Shown: positions 42,409 through 52,057, counted from the first letter of the stretch. The stretch is 64,000 nt of DNA from AWTP1-13 sp963770295 (GCA_963770295.1 CAVYPA010000017.1:248001-312000); one strand, 5' to 3'. The notes: a model not told the origin generated them from the letters alone. Translations and numbers: made by a program.

Positions 42409-43754
42409 AACATTGCGCCCCCGAGCGACAATTCTCCGATCTTAATAGACCCGCCGTGCAGCTCCACGGCCTGGCGAACAATCGCCAGCCCGAGGCCAAC
42501 GCCCCCTGTCGTGCCGTTTCCTTTGCGGAAGGGACGAAACAAGTCTTCCGTCCTGCCGGGCGAAAGTCCGGGCCCGCCATCTTCCACTGTGGCGCGCCGA
42601 CCCGGTCCGGCGATGACCCGTATCGCGGTCCCCGCCGGGGTGTGTTTGACAGCGTTCTCCACTAGATTTACCAAAGCCTCGCGCACCGCCACGGGGTCGC
42701 CGTGCAGGTTACCCGGCTCGCGCGCGAACATTTGAATAGAATGCTGTTGTGCTTCCGCCCAGGTGCGAAGTCCTCGCACCGCATCTTCCGCTACGGCCCC
42801 AATGTTGAAGTCGACAAAATCGGGTGACTCGATTGCTTGTAGGCGCACCAGGGTTAGGAGCCGATCGACGGTCTCCGACAAATTGGCGACGTCCTTTTCG
42901 ATGTCTCTTGCCCGTTCACCCTCGATCTTATCGAGCTCGATTAGGATGGCGGCAAGCGGTGTTCGCAGCTGATGCGCCGCGCTCGCCATGAAAATCTGCT
43001 TGGAGTGGATGAGGACACCGACCCTCTCAAGCAGCCGGTTTATCGCCGCGGCAAAGGCTTCCGCTTCGCGCGGAATTTCGCTGAGCTCCAAACGTTGCGC
43101 CGGATACCCGGGATCGATCGCTTCCGCCTGCCGGGCTGCGCGGGCCAGGAAATTCAGGGCGCGGCGCACCGCGAATAGCGTAACGATGGGTATCAGAAAC
43201 GCGAAAGGGAGGATTGGCAACCAAATGTCCTCCAAGGTCTCGTAGGCTACCACGCGCCAATGCACACCCGCCGGGTCGCCCAGTGTGGCGATCTCGATCA
43301 ACACCTCCTCGGCGCCGACGCGAAAGCGACGACCCCCGGCAAAATAGAACCGATCCGTGTCGTGGAGTTTCCGAAACCAGAAACCCGGCATGGCCGCCCC
43401 ACTCGTAGAGCGGTACGGCGATATCCTTTCCAATAGAGATGGTTGCTCCGCCGCGATCACGCGGCCAGCGCTATCCAGCACGCGAAAGGCGTAGTGGGCG
43501 CGATCGGCATTGCGGTAGTAGGCAAGGCCTTTCGGGAGCGTGAAGGAAAGTCCGGCCGGTCCAGCAGACAAGCCTTCGCGCAGCGACCGCGCTTCACGTC
43601 TGACGTGAGCTAAAGATAGATCTTCGTAGTCGAAATAGTTGTGACCGAGGACCACCGTCAATTGCGCAATGCTCGTGATGAATGCAACCACGCCGACCTG
43701 AACGGAGATACGCCTGGCGAGGCTTGGGCGCTCGCCGTTCGGCCCGTTGTTCAT
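42390..43754 (-). CDS. Sensor histidine kinase of a QseC/PmrB-like two-component system
   Basis: This 454-residue membrane kinase has a first TM helix near residues 15-38 (ISVQVGVVAFITSIAQLTVV), a periplasmic sensor of about 135 residues and a second TM (LPILPFAFLIPIVTLFAV). A HAMP-like linker follows. The phosphoacceptor box is FMASAAHQLRTPLAAILIEL, and the ATPase N, G1 and G2 boxes are VNLVENAVKHTPAG, VEDGGPGLSPGRTEDLFRPF and TGGVGLGLAIVRQAVELHGG. Its ATG overlaps the stop of the regulator gene by four bases (ATGA), so the two are translationally coupled. Confidence 0.92.
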   Translation of the reverse strand: MNNGPNGERPSLARRISVQVGVVAFITSIAQLTVVLGHNYFDYEDLSLAHVRREARSLREGLSAGPAGLSFTLPKGLAYYRNADRAHYAFRVLDSAGRVIAAEQPSLLERISPYRSTSGAAMPGFWFRKLHDTDRFYFAGGRRFRVGAEEVLIEIATLGDPAGVHWRVVAYETLEDIWLPILPFAFLIPIVTLFAVRRALNFLARAARQAEAIDPGYPAQRLELSEIPREAEAFAAAINRLLERVGVLIHSKQIFMASAAHQLRTPLAAILIELDKIEGERARDIEKDVANLSETVDRLLTLVRLQAIESPDFVDFNIGAVAEDAVRGLRTWAEAQQHSIQMFAREPGNLHGDPVAVREALVNLVENAVKHTPAGTAIRVIAGPGRRATVEDGGPGLSPGRTEDLFRPFRKGNGTTGGVGLGLAIVRQAVELHGGSIKIGELSLGGAMFCVQFG

Positions 43755-44428
43755 GAGTGGACTTCCTTCAAAACGTAGCCGACACCCCTCACGGTCTCGA
43801 TCGTGACGCTACTCGACTTGTCATCGAGGGCCTTCCGCAGGCGATAGACGATCACTTCGATGGCGTTACCGGACAACGTGCGTTCGAAATCCGACAATGC
43901 GGCTTCAATGACCGATTTCGCAACCACGCTTCCCGCCCGGCGCATGAGCAAGGTCAACAATCGGCGTTCTCGCAAGCGCAAGTCGAGCACTTGATCATTA
44001 ACGCGCGCCTCACCAGTATCTGCGTCTACCTTGAGCGAACCCACTTGCATAACAGGCGTGCGCAGTGTGCGCGGGCGCCGCAAAAGGGCGCGAATGCGGG
44101 CCAACAATTCCGCCTGGTGAAACGGCTTGACCAAGTAGTCATCGGCGCCGCCTTCGAGACCGCTTACCCGCGCATCAATCGTGGCCTGCGCGGTGATAAC
44201 GAGAATCGGTGCCTCACAGCCGGCGGCGCGCAGCTCCCGAATGAGGGCAAGGCCCTCGCCGTCCGGAAGACCAAGGTCGATGATGAACAAATCGTAACCA
44301 ACCAGTGCCACAGCGCTGCGAAAAGTCGCTGCCGTTCCGACGGCATCGACGAGGTATTCGTTTGTGCGCAGGCTATCGCTGACGACGGCCTGTAGGCGCG
44401 CGTTGTCTTCGAGGAGCAGCAAGCGCAT
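43751..44428 (-). CDS. OmpR/PhoB-family response regulator
   Basis: About 225 residues from the ATG at 44428. The receiver domain has the acidic pocket MRLLLLEDNARLQAVV, the phosphorylated aspartate in LFIIDLGLPDGEGLALI and the conserved lysine in DDYLVKPFHQAELLARI. The winged-helix output domain ends with NAIEVIVYRLRKALDDKSSS and TVRGVGYVLKE. It resembles PmrA/QseB regulators. The kinase gene follows with a 4-base overlap. An ArnT-like glycosyltransferase gene is divergently transcribed 180 bases away and is a probable target. Confidence 0.93.
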   Translation of the reverse strand: MRLLLLEDNARLQAVVSDSLRTNEYLVDAVGTAATFRSAVALVGYDLFIIDLGLPDGEGLALIRELRAAGCEAPILVITAQATIDARVSGLEGGADDYLVKPFHQAELLARIRALLRRPRTLRTPVMQVGSLKVDADTGEARVNDQVLDLRLRERRLLTLLMRRAGSVVAKSVIEAALSDFERTLSGNAIEVIVYRLRKALDDKSSSVTIETVRGVGYVLKEVHS

Positions 44429-44608
44429 GGCCGGGGCCTCTTTGCGTGGAACCGGCACCATAGGACAGGCGCGGCAATCCTGACCCGATCGTTGCGAAGG
44501 CAAAGACAGCTTCCTGTAAGCAACTAATGCAAGGGCTAGCAAGGGTGAGCGAACGTTTGGACCGCTCTGCCCAGGGAAGCAATAAGACAAAGAGCGGACG
44601 AGTAGAGA

Positions 44609-46165
44609 TTGCAACGGCACCTGGAACCTACGCCCGGTCGGGACCATTTGTACACTTGGCTGCACCTGCGGGCCCGTGTTCTTGCGCCAATGGTTTTTGC
44701 CTGGCTGGCAGCTACCGCATGGATGCGGCCGCTGGCCCTGCCGGACGAAGGTCGCTACGTCGGCGTAGCATGGGAAATGGTGCGATCGGGCAACTGGCTT
44801 GTACCGACGCTTGATACCTTGCCTTTCTTTCACAAACCGCCGCTTTTCTACTGGCTCAGCGCCGGTGCCATCGCAACGTTTGGCAACCACGAATGGGCCG
44901 CGCGACTGCCATCACTCCTGGCAGCAACCGCGGTCGTGATAGGACTTTTCAACTTTCTGCGGCGATGGGCGGGCCAGGCCACCGCCCTTACCGCGCTTCT
45001 TGTCATTGTTACGATGCCCTACTTTTTCGTCGCGGCACAGTTCGCAAACCTCGACCTGCTGGTCGCGGCCTGCATAACGGGCACAATTCTTTGCGCCGCC
45101 GACGTAGTGCTCGCGTTACGTCATCGGCGACGTTCGCGAGCACTGACCCTTGTCGGAGCATACCTGTTCGCGGCGCTCGGCGTGCTTGCCAAAGGACTGA
45201 TCGCGATCGTAATCCCGGCGCTTGTCGTCAGCCTCTGGCTCGTCTCGATGCGCAATACACGCTTGATCGTGCGTCTGATCTCATGGCCGGGAATACTGCT
45301 TTTTGCAACGATTGCGGTACCCTGGTTCGCGCTAATGGAAACGTGGTATTCAGACTTCCTAGATTATTTCTTTATCCATCATCATGTGCAGCGCTTCCTA
45401 TCGTCAGACTTCAATGGCAAGCAGCCATATTGGTTCTATGTACCGCTGTTGTTTGCCGTGACACTTCCTTGGTCCGCGTTCCTTCCATGGGCTTTCCGCA
45501 AAGCAGGCGAAGACGGGATTGGTCCCGATCTGCGCCGGCTGCTGTGGATTTGGCTGGCCGCGACACTTGCCTTCTTCTCGATTCCAAGCTCGAAGCTCGT
45601 GGGCTATGTGCTCCCCGCCGCCCCAGCGCTCGCTGCCTTGGTCGCACTGGTGATCGTAAATCACGCGGGCACCTGGATTGGCAGCCGTAGCAACGTCGTT
45701 GCGAATGCGGTCATAGCCGCCGCTGTTAGCTTGGTTGGTGTGTGCGGTTATGCGCTCTATGATCGCAAGGGCATTGTGCAAATGGCAGCCGCGGTTCGCC
45801 CAGAGGTGCGCCCGGGCGATCGACTGCTAGCCATCTCGCAATACCCGTTTAGCTTGTCGTTTTACTTGCGCTCCGAGCAACCCATAACCGTGATTGAGGA
45901 CTGGAAGGCTCCGTCGGTGCAGGTGCGGGACAACTGGCGCAAAGAGCTTTACGACGCCGGCAAATTCGATGTTGAACGCGCGAACCACCTTTTGCTTACG
46001 CCGTCGCAACTTTCGGAAGCCCTGTGTGTGGGCAGGACCTGGGTGTTCGGAAGTGCAAAGGACTTCGACAGTTTTCCCGGCCGGCAGCCAATCTTCCGCA
46101 ATAGTACGAACGTGGTGTGGTTCTCCGGGCCGACCGACCTGAGTTGCCCGCCCCGGAACAGTTAG
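44609..46165 (+). CDS. ArnT-like glycosyltransferase family 39 membrane protein
   Basis: This protein of up to 518 residues has many TM helices. Its first periplasmic loop contains RPLALPDEGRYVGVAWEMVR with the DE motif of GT-C enzymes, and TLPFFHKPPLFYWLSAGA follows. Further motifs are FFVAAQFANLDLLVAACITG and HHHVQRFLSSDFNGKQPYWF. It belongs to the dolichyl-phosphate-mannose mannosyltransferase/ArnT group, which moves a lipid-linked sugar to lipid A or other acceptors in the periplasm. The TTG at 44609 is the longest start; GTG or ATG codons up to 44691 are also possible. The adjacent PmrAB-like system suggests regulated envelope modification. Confidence 0.85.
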   Translation: MQRHLEPTPGRDHLYTWLHLRARVLAPMVFAWLAATAWMRPLALPDEGRYVGVAWEMVRSGNWLVPTLDTLPFFHKPPLFYWLSAGAIATFGNHEWAARLPSLLAATAVVIGLFNFLRRWAGQATALTALLVIVTMPYFFVAAQFANLDLLVAACITGTILCAADVVLALRHRRRSRALTLVGAYLFAALGVLAKGLIAIVIPALVVSLWLVSMRNTRLIVRLISWPGILLFATIAVPWFALMETWYSDFLDYFFIHHHVQRFLSSDFNGKQPYWFYVPLLFAVTLPWSAFLPWAFRKAGEDGIGPDLRRLLWIWLAATLAFFSIPSSKLVGYVLPAAPALAALVALVIVNHAGTWIGSRSNVVANAVIAAAVSLVGVCGYALYDRKGIVQMAAAVRPEVRPGDRLLAISQYPFSLSFYLRSEQPITVIEDWKAPSVQVRDNWRKELYDAGKFDVERANHLLLTPSQLSEALCVGRTWVFGSAKDFDSFPGRQPIFRNSTNVVWFSGPTDLSCPPRNS

Positions 46166-46889
46166 TGGCCGAGCGACGACGGAACAGGTGCTGTCGCACT
46201 GGTCGATAGGCAACAAGGCCGTGAATGCTTTGCCTCCGCCGAAATTCACGATTTCGTTGGCTCGCACGAGCCCCAGTGGTCCTTGAACGTAACATCGACA
46301 ACGAAGCCAGGCCCCGCGGCCCCGCCGCCATACAAAGCGCTTAAACCGCCCACTGGGGAAATTCCAGATTTAGCCAGGTGCGCGCCCTCCATTTTCCTGC
46401 AAGGATCAGCCTCGCAATCGTGGTAGCGGCACAAACGAACCTACTGCGTATGACCTAGACCCGACCGAGCGATCTGCGAGTGCCCGCGCAAAAAAGGTTA
46501 TCCTCCTGCAGGTCGCTCCCGGGAAAGGCAACGAAGAGGGCACTGGCGAGGAGCCAAAGTATCATTGCGATAAGTCCAAGCCGCTGCCAGCGCAACGCAT
46601 GCGTGCAACGGAGCTGGGCTTGGCCGGATGATGCTGCCTCACACCGAGCCCGCGCGAAAGTGCCCATGCCTCTCGCGCTTGGTTAAGCCACATCGCATGG
46701 CTGCCCTTCAAGAAGCTTTCATGCATCGAAAATGATCAGCGAATGGTTGCGGTGGCCCCATCCCATCATGACGCGCAAGGAAACGTCCCGGATGAGGCTA
46801 AGCAGAGTATCAGGGCTTGAACCTTCGTATGCCAGCGAGGAACGCCGCATCGTGCGACCCAGCGGGTCTTCAGCTGAATTCACGGCTCA
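46166..46889. other. Long gene-free stretch left of the IS3 element
   Basis: More than 700 bases with only weak frames. One on the minus strand (46455-46667) has a possible TM helix (LGLIAMILWLLASALFVAF) but no other support. The last four bases, CTCA, are the left copy of the IS3 target duplication. Confidence 0.5.
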
Positions 46890-46952
46890 TGACCTGAGCC
46901 CCGAAAATTCCTGCAAAAAGGGGTAGAGTCCGTCACTGAGAGGAGACGGACG

Positions 46953-47219
46953 ATGAAGGGAAGCCGGTTCAGCGAGGAGCAGATCATCGGGATCTTGCGG
47001 GAGCAGGAGGCGGGGGCGACGACGGCGGATGTATGCCGCAAGCACGGAATTTCCGAAGCCACGTTTTACAAATGGAAAGCCAAGTTTGGCGGCCTCGAAG
47101 TGTCGGACGCCAAGCGGCTGAAGGCGCTTGAGGACGAGAACGGGAAGCTGAAGAAGCTATTGGCAGAGGCGATGCTGGATATCGCCGTTTTGAAGGACAT
47201 TAATTCCCGAAAATGGTGA
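46953..47219 (+). CDS. IS3 transposase OrfA
   Basis: This 88-residue protein starts MKGSRFSEEQIIGILREQEA and carries the helix-turn-helix ADVCRKHGISEATFYKWKAK. A leucine-zipper-like C-terminal helix (RLKALEDENGKLKKLLAEAM) is used for multimerisation. AGGAG precedes the ATG. OrfA binds the element ends. Near its stop is GAAAATGGTGA, where a -1 slip would join it to OrfB and form the active transposase. Confidence 0.95.
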   Translation: MKGSRFSEEQIIGILREQEAGATTADVCRKHGISEATFYKWKAKFGGLEVSDAKRLKALEDENGKLKKLLAEAMLDIAVLKDINSRKW

Positions 47220-48088
47220 CGCCCGCCGCCAAACGGCAGGCCGTGGCTCATGCCTGTGGGGTGCATGGGGTGAGCGAGCGGCGGGCGTGCAGGATACTGG
47301 GTGTGGATCGCGCATCGATGCGCTACCGCAGCCGCCGTGCCGGCGACACGGACGTGCGGCGGCGCATTCGAGCACTGGCGCACCGGCGGCGTCGCTTCGG
47401 CTACCGTCGCTTGCATGTGTTGCTGAGACGTGAGGGATGGCGCATGAATCACAAACGCTTTCGACGGCTTTACCGTGAAGAGAAACTGCAAGTGCGCCAG
47501 CGTAGCGCCCGCAAACGCGCCTTGGGCGTACGTGCGCCGCTGGCACTTCCGAACGGTCCCAACGAGCGCTGGTCACTGGATTTCGTGTCCGACTGTTTCA
47601 GCAACGGCCGGCGCTTTCGGATCCTAGCGATCGTCGACGACTTCACGCGTGAGAGCCTGGCGTTGATCCCGGACACCTCGTTGTCGGGCGTGCGCGTAGC
47701 CCGGGAGCTTGACGCACTGATCGCGCGGCGGGGCCGGCCCAAGAGCTGTGTTTCCGATAACGGTACCGAGCTGACCAGCAAGGCGATCCTGAACTGGACG
47801 GACACGAGAGGTGTCGACTGGCACTACATCGCACCGGGCAAGCCTCAGCAGAATGCGTTTGTTGAGAGCTTCATCGGTCGACTGCGGGATGAGTGCTTGA
47901 ATGAGACGCTGTTTGGCTCGTTGGCCCAGGCACGCGCCACCCTCGATTCTTGGCGTATCGATTACAACGGCGTGCGTCCTCACTCGGCGCTAGCCAACAG
48001 GACCCCGGAAGAGTTCCACGCCCAGCATATCGCCATTGCGGCCGCGAACAGTGTTGGTCAAAACTGCAACCCAGGACTCTACTCCTGA
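47213..48088 (+). CDS. IS3 transposase OrfB (DDE integrase core)
   Basis: This 291-residue frame contains the HTH_21 segment GVSERRACRILGVDRASMRY and RRFGYRRLHVLLRREGWRMN. The catalytic core has its first Asp in RWSLDFVSDCF, the second in SCVSDNGTELTSKAIL and the Glu in QQNAFVESFIGRLRDECL. It overlaps orfA by seven bases in the -1 frame. The fused OrfAB protein excises and inserts the element. It is full length. Confidence 0.95.
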   Translation: MVTPAAKRQAVAHACGVHGVSERRACRILGVDRASMRYRSRRAGDTDVRRRIRALAHRRRRFGYRRLHVLLRREGWRMNHKRFRRLYREEKLQVRQRSARKRALGVRAPLALPNGPNERWSLDFVSDCFSNGRRFRILAIVDDFTRESLALIPDTSLSGVRVARELDALIARRGRPKSCVSDNGTELTSKAILNWTDTRGVDWHYIAPGKPQQNAFVESFIGRLRDECLNETLFGSLAQARATLDSWRIDYNGVRPHSALANRTPEEFHAQHIAIAAANSVGQNCNPGLYS

Positions 48089-48173
48089 ATGGATGAAAGA
48101 AGGGGCTCAGCTCACTCAGCCCTAGGCTCGCGTTCAGCGCGCCTGTTTGGTAAGTTCTTGGTGCGCCGTCGGA

Positions 48174-48192
48174 TTGGGAATAGATTTCCCAA
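48174..48192. promoter_or_regulatory. Operator-like inverted repeat TTGGGAA-N5-TTCCCAA
   Basis: Two perfect 7-base arms (48174-48180 and 48186-48192) around TAGAT lie 68 bases before the small membrane protein gene at 48260. The spacing is suited to binding by a dimeric regulator. Nothing identifies the regulator. Confidence 0.35.
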
Positions 48193-48259
48193 GTCGCTGT
48201 CGGACCAACCGCCAATCACAAACGGCTACTGCTGCCTAGGCAACACCAGGGCACAAGAA

Positions 48260-48487
48260 ATGAATGAAATCCGCAAATTTGAGCCGACGGGGGGAAGGGA
48301 TCCCCTCCTCTTGCTTACCGAAGAAGTGCGGGAGTTGCGGCGGGAACAGCAAATTCTGCGGGACCAAGCGCGGAAAGCGTCTGACAGGCTCAAGCTCGTG
48401 AGCAGGGCCGCGCTTGCTGGCTGCATTCTGCTGTCACTGGAACTCATTTTAGACATTGTGACGAATGTGCTGCGTGCGACACCTTAA
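48260..48487 (+). CDS. Small coiled-coil membrane protein
   Basis: Seventy-five residues from the ATG at 48260. The first half is charged and helical (LLTEEVRELRREQQILRDQA), likely a coiled coil. A C-terminal TM helix follows (AALAGCILLSLELILDIVTN). The ribosome site is poor, and the frame is also open from 48089 just inside the IS3 flank. No family was recognised. Confidence 0.5.
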   Translation: MNEIRKFEPTGGRDPLLLLTEEVRELRREQQILRDQARKASDRLKLVSRAALAGCILLSLELILDIVTNVLRATP

Positions 48488-48824
48488 CAAACGCTGGCTT
48501 CAATGTTGTTCAAAAGAACGCGGGTCTCGAGCCCTTCGGGCTGCACAGTCGGAGCCATTCCTGACACGCTTCGGGGCGCTAAACCTTGCCACGGGTGTCG
48601 CGGATGCATGGGCGAACACCAGCAGGACATGCGACATGTCCGGGTTAAGTCGGATATCGTAAAACCCCCGGCGCGAGGTTGGTTGGATCCTTCGGCATAG
48701 CATTCAACGAGGCGGGCTTCTAAGGAAGCCCCAGTGCCAAGCCATAGTCCCATGCCGTCTTAGCTAGAGCGCACGCCCGGAAAGTCTACGGAGGCGCGAT
48801 CGATGATCCCGCCTCCGTAGGTTT
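48488..48824. other. Gene-free stretch
   Basis: About 340 bases. Both strands have open frames but none with credible protein features, and no clear repeat or hairpin with a T run is visible. Confidence 0.45.
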
Positions 48825-49187
48825 TCATCCCCAGTAAGGTGCTACATTGTAGTGCTTGTAGGTCTGGGTCTCCCAAGTGCGGTCTGCCCAGGAGTCATCG
48901 CTGAAGGCAGGTGCATCCTGGAGCTGCTGCTCCGTGATGCCAGTGACATAGCCACCCAGCTTCGGATCGTATTTGAGAGCCGCCCAAGGGATCGGGTAAT
49001 GGCTGTGCCCGAGGCCGATGAACCCGCCGAAGCTCATTACCGCGTAAGTGACCCGACCGGAGATCTTGTCGATCATGAGATGGTCAATGTCGCCGATCTT
49101 GCTGCCTTTCATGTCGTATACGTTGGTACCTTCAACATCCTCGCTCGAGATGAGCTGATGATTGGGATGCACCGTACTTGTGGCCAT
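48825..49187 (-). CDS. PRC-barrel domain protein
   Basis: This 120-residue protein has a single PRC-barrel: LISSEDVEGTNVYDMKGSKI, GDIDHLMIDKISGRVTYAVM and SFGGFIGLGHSHYPIPWAAL. The ATG at 49187 has GAAGGAA upstream. PRC-barrels occur in the photosynthetic reaction-centre H subunit, in RimM and in many stand-alone stress-related proteins of Alphaproteobacteria. The C-terminal part DDSWADRTWETQTYKHYNVA is typical of the stand-alone type. The gene is monocistronic, with long gene-free DNA upstream. Confidence 0.9.
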   Translation of the reverse strand: MATSTVHPNHQLISSEDVEGTNVYDMKGSKIGDIDHLMIDKISGRVTYAVMSFGGFIGLGHSHYPIPWAALKYDPKLGGYVTGITEQQLQDAPAFSDDSWADRTWETQTYKHYNVAPYWG

Positions 49188-50365
49188 AATTCGTTTCCTT
49201 CGTTCGTCAGCAAATGTTCACTCCGTAAACCACTGAAATCCTGTCCCGTTCCCGGCCGAGTGAGTCTCACGAAATGAAACAGGAGTTCCTGACGACATCG
49301 ACGGGGTCAGCCGTTGCGATCTCGACATCGCTGCGGGGACAGCAATCGTCGGTAAGGTCACCGAGACTCTCTCAAAGCCACATTTTCGTTAAGCGGTTCC
49401 AAGCCGCGGGCCAAGGCCGCGCTTGGTGCGCGCAACGGAATGCGGTCCTTTGCTCCGTTGCCGACTGCCGGCTCTAGCTGAGCCACAACCGCTTGCCGTC
49501 CTTCGTGCATTCCAACCTTCGCCAAGCTTTTCCGCATCGGAGCTATAGAATTAACTGCCCTTACTGGGCCGTTGCCGGTAGGGAGACATGGCGACTGCGG
49601 TGCATCGTCAGCGTTGACTTAAGCATGGCGATTTGCTGCTCGCGAACCTGGCCCCAAACGTTCCCTCATCAGGGGATCAGTTGCTTGAGGGCCGGCCGCC
49701 AAATCGCAGGCAATGACATTCGCCTGAGCCCGCGATCCCGTGCAAAGCGTGCTGCGACACCTGCGAGCCGGGTGCGATGGGTTGCCTCGTAGCCCCATCG
49801 CAAAAATTGCTAGAATGGGCGGATTATCTGCAGCTGTGGCAACGAGGCTTGTTGCTACAAAAGAGGGTCCCGAGCAAACAATCGACACCGCGGGAATGTC
49901 GACAGCGCGACAGCGCCGTCGGGGCGAGGTTAGCTGACATGCGTGGTTAGGGGTGCGTCAGGGACTTGAGACGATGGGCGACCATTGGTTCGCATAGATA
50001 TTAGATCTCCTGCATGGCCGGACCTGTCAGACACTGAAGGGGGGCCACGCCCTGGTGCCTCCCCCCAGGACGTGGCAGCGCGCGCGGTTGCGGGGTCAGG
50101 CCTTACCACGCGCTGGGCGGGTTCAAACGTCGCCGCCTGGTCGCTCAACCGTTTTGGGGGAGACCTGGGTGCCAAAAACCGCAAGGGCCACCGTCGCTGG
50201 GCGCTTCTGCCGACGGGATGTCGAGCGCGACGGGGCGCGAGGCGCTACCAGGGAGGGGATCGAGCGGTTCCGAGCCTAACAAAAAATCTGTCAGCGGATG
50301 CCTCCGCTGCCCCCTGTTGCGATGCAACCGACGTCCTGGCTACGCTCCAACCTAACGACACGCTC
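49188..50365. other. Longest gene-free stretch of the window
   Basis: Almost 1.2 kb with no gene I can support. Frames on the plus strand at 49274-49477, 49493-49792 and 49740-49937 have no domain. The left edge carries the promoter of the PRC-barrel gene. This may be a region of decayed genes. Confidence 0.5.
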
Positions 50366-51610
50366 CTACTCCATCAACGCCTCCGCCACCCTGGCGAAGG
50401 CCGGGAGCGTCACGGCATCGTTGTTGATGTTGCCCGCAGCCGGGTGAGAGGCGTAGCGCGCGATCACCATCTCGGCCCTGGGATCGACATAGATCGACTG
50501 GCCATGGATGCCGCGCGCCATATAGGCGCCGTGGGCATTGTGGCTCACCCACCACTGATTGTGGTAGGACCAGCCCGGCAATGTGGCGTAGCCGGCAGGG
50601 GTGAATTTTTTTGGATCGCCGCCCTTTGCGATGCCATCGACAACGCTGGCAGGTACGATCTGGCGGCCGTTGAAGTGACCGCGATTGCGCATCACCTCAC
50701 CAAACCGGACGAGATCGCGCAAAGTCGTGTTAAGGCCCCCACCACCACTTTCGACACCGAGCCGGTCGACGGTGTAGTGGGCGTCCTCCTCCGCACCCAT
50801 CGGCTGCCAGATGCGCGTTGAAAGTTGTGCCGCGAGGGTCTTGCCGGTTATGCGACGGGCCATCCAGGCGAGGACGTCCGTGTTGACCGTCTTGTAGGCG
50901 AACACGCGACCGTGCTCGCCTTGCTTTTTTTGTGTCGCCAGATATTCCAGCAACGAGATCGGCGGTGCCCCGGGCTCAGGAGGCGCCATGCCGTTCGCGC
51001 GTCGCATCGCCCAGACGTCAGAGTCCGCGTCGGTGTAGACCTCTGTGTATTTGAGGCCAGTGGTCATATCCATGACCTGCTCGACAGTCGCGTCGCCGAA
51101 GGCACTCGGCTCCAGCTCCGGCACGTAGGCCGTCACCGGGGCGGCTGGATCGAGCTTGCCCTCGGCAACGAGAATACCAGCGAGCACGCCAGTGAACGAC
51201 TTGGTCACCGACATGGCAATGTGCTGCTTATGGGGCTCGAGGGCGCCGAAGTAGCGCTCAAAGACAACGCGGCCGCGATGCAAGACCGCGATGCCATCGG
51301 CATAGGTCTCCTCGAGAGCTTGACCGAATGTCATCGGCCGTCCGTCCATTGTCGTGAGTTTCACGCTCCCAAGGTCCCGCTCGGCACGGGGCAGCACAGA
51401 TGTCGGGCCCGGACCACGCCAGACCCCGACCGTTGGCACCAGCTGGCGGATATTGCTCCACGACCAGCGCAGCTCCGGAAACTTGCGAAAGGAGCCGTCG
51501 GCGAAAATAACTGCTTTGTCCGGTGGCGGCGGAAAACCGGTCATCCACCCGAGGGCACGCGGGTCGCTGTCAGCGGAATTCGGGAGCGTTGCGGGTGTGG
51601 GGATCGTCAT
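50366..51610 (-). CDS. Serine hydrolase, beta-lactamase class C-like
   Basis: About 414 residues from the ATG at 51610, with GAAGGA just upstream. The nucleophile serine and lysine are in HIAMSVTKSFTGVLAGIL (SxxK). The second motif region is RVFAYKTVNTDVLAWMARRI and the third lies around ARGIHGQSIYVDPRAEMVIA. The family covers class C beta-lactamases, D-aminopeptidases and esterases such as EstB. No export signal is visible, so a cytoplasmic esterase or amide hydrolase (for example nylon-oligomer-hydrolase-like) is more likely than a true beta-lactamase. It has no operon partner. Confidence 0.88.
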   Translation of the reverse strand: MTIPTPATLPNSADSDPRALGWMTGFPPPPDKAVIFADGSFRKFPELRWSWSNIRQLVPTVGVWRGPGPTSVLPRAERDLGSVKLTTMDGRPMTFGQALEETYADGIAVLHRGRVVFERYFGALEPHKQHIAMSVTKSFTGVLAGILVAEGKLDPAAPVTAYVPELEPSAFGDATVEQVMDMTTGLKYTEVYTDADSDVWAMRRANGMAPPEPGAPPISLLEYLATQKKQGEHGRVFAYKTVNTDVLAWMARRITGKTLAAQLSTRIWQPMGAEEDAHYTVDRLGVESGGGGLNTTLRDLVRFGEVMRNRGHFNGRQIVPASVVDGIAKGGDPKKFTPAGYATLPGWSYHNQWWVSHNAHGAYMARGIHGQSIYVDPRAEMVIARYASHPAAGNINNDAVTLPAFARVAEALME

Positions 51611-52057
51611 CTGGTCCTTCCTTTGATGAAGCCAACGCCGAGGCCAATGTTTGACAGCCCAGCTATCGACCAGCCTGGCATATTGCCGGATGATCAAAAC
51701 GCGCAAAAGATCTCAACCAGTGAACAAGAACTTGCCAACGACGGGTCGCGCATTCGACGAGCGCGCGCCCCAGTCGGCCCAGGGTTACGCGGCGGGCAGC
51801 TAGGCGGCGGCGAGCGGGCCGGCGCCGATACTGGTCGTGTTCCAGAGTTTGTCTCCTTGGTTGGGAGACAGAGCGCCTTGGGTTGGAAGGCTCGAGGCAA
51901 TGACGTTTAAGTCAGCTTCCCTGTATCAGGTTTCAGGGCGCGAGCCCCCTGACCAGCCATCCTCGTTGTTGCTGGCAGCACGGCGCCACCACGCGTGGCC
52001 GCTCCACGGCCGGCGGCTTCCTGTACTTCTCCTCCGCCAAAGCTATCAGAACCTTGC
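51611..52057. other. Gene-free stretch
   Basis: About 450 bases between two genes on the same strand. It must hold the promoter of the serine hydrolase gene. I see no gene or notable repeat. Confidence 0.5.

Larger units (their letters stand above)
46890..48114 (+). mobile_element. Complete IS3-family element (IS407-like) with 4-bp target duplication
   Basis: The element begins TGACCTGAGCCCC (46890-46902) and ends with the inverted repeat GGGGCTCAGCTCA (48102-48114), matching at 12 of 13 positions and with the TG...CA tips of the family. It is flanked by CTCA on both sides (46886-46889 and 48115-48118), a 4-bp duplication as known for the IS407 group. It is 1225 bp long and carries orfA and orfB with an overlap for programmed -1 frameshifting. 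All parts are intact, so insertion is recent or the element is active. Confidence 0.92.

Noticed and set aside
46455..46667. Possible 70-residue minus-strand membrane protein
   Set aside because: One hydrophobic stretch only, no ribosome site or neighbour support.
50366..51610. True class C beta-lactamase
   Set aside because: No export signal and no clear class C YxN/KTG set; called a serine hydrolase.
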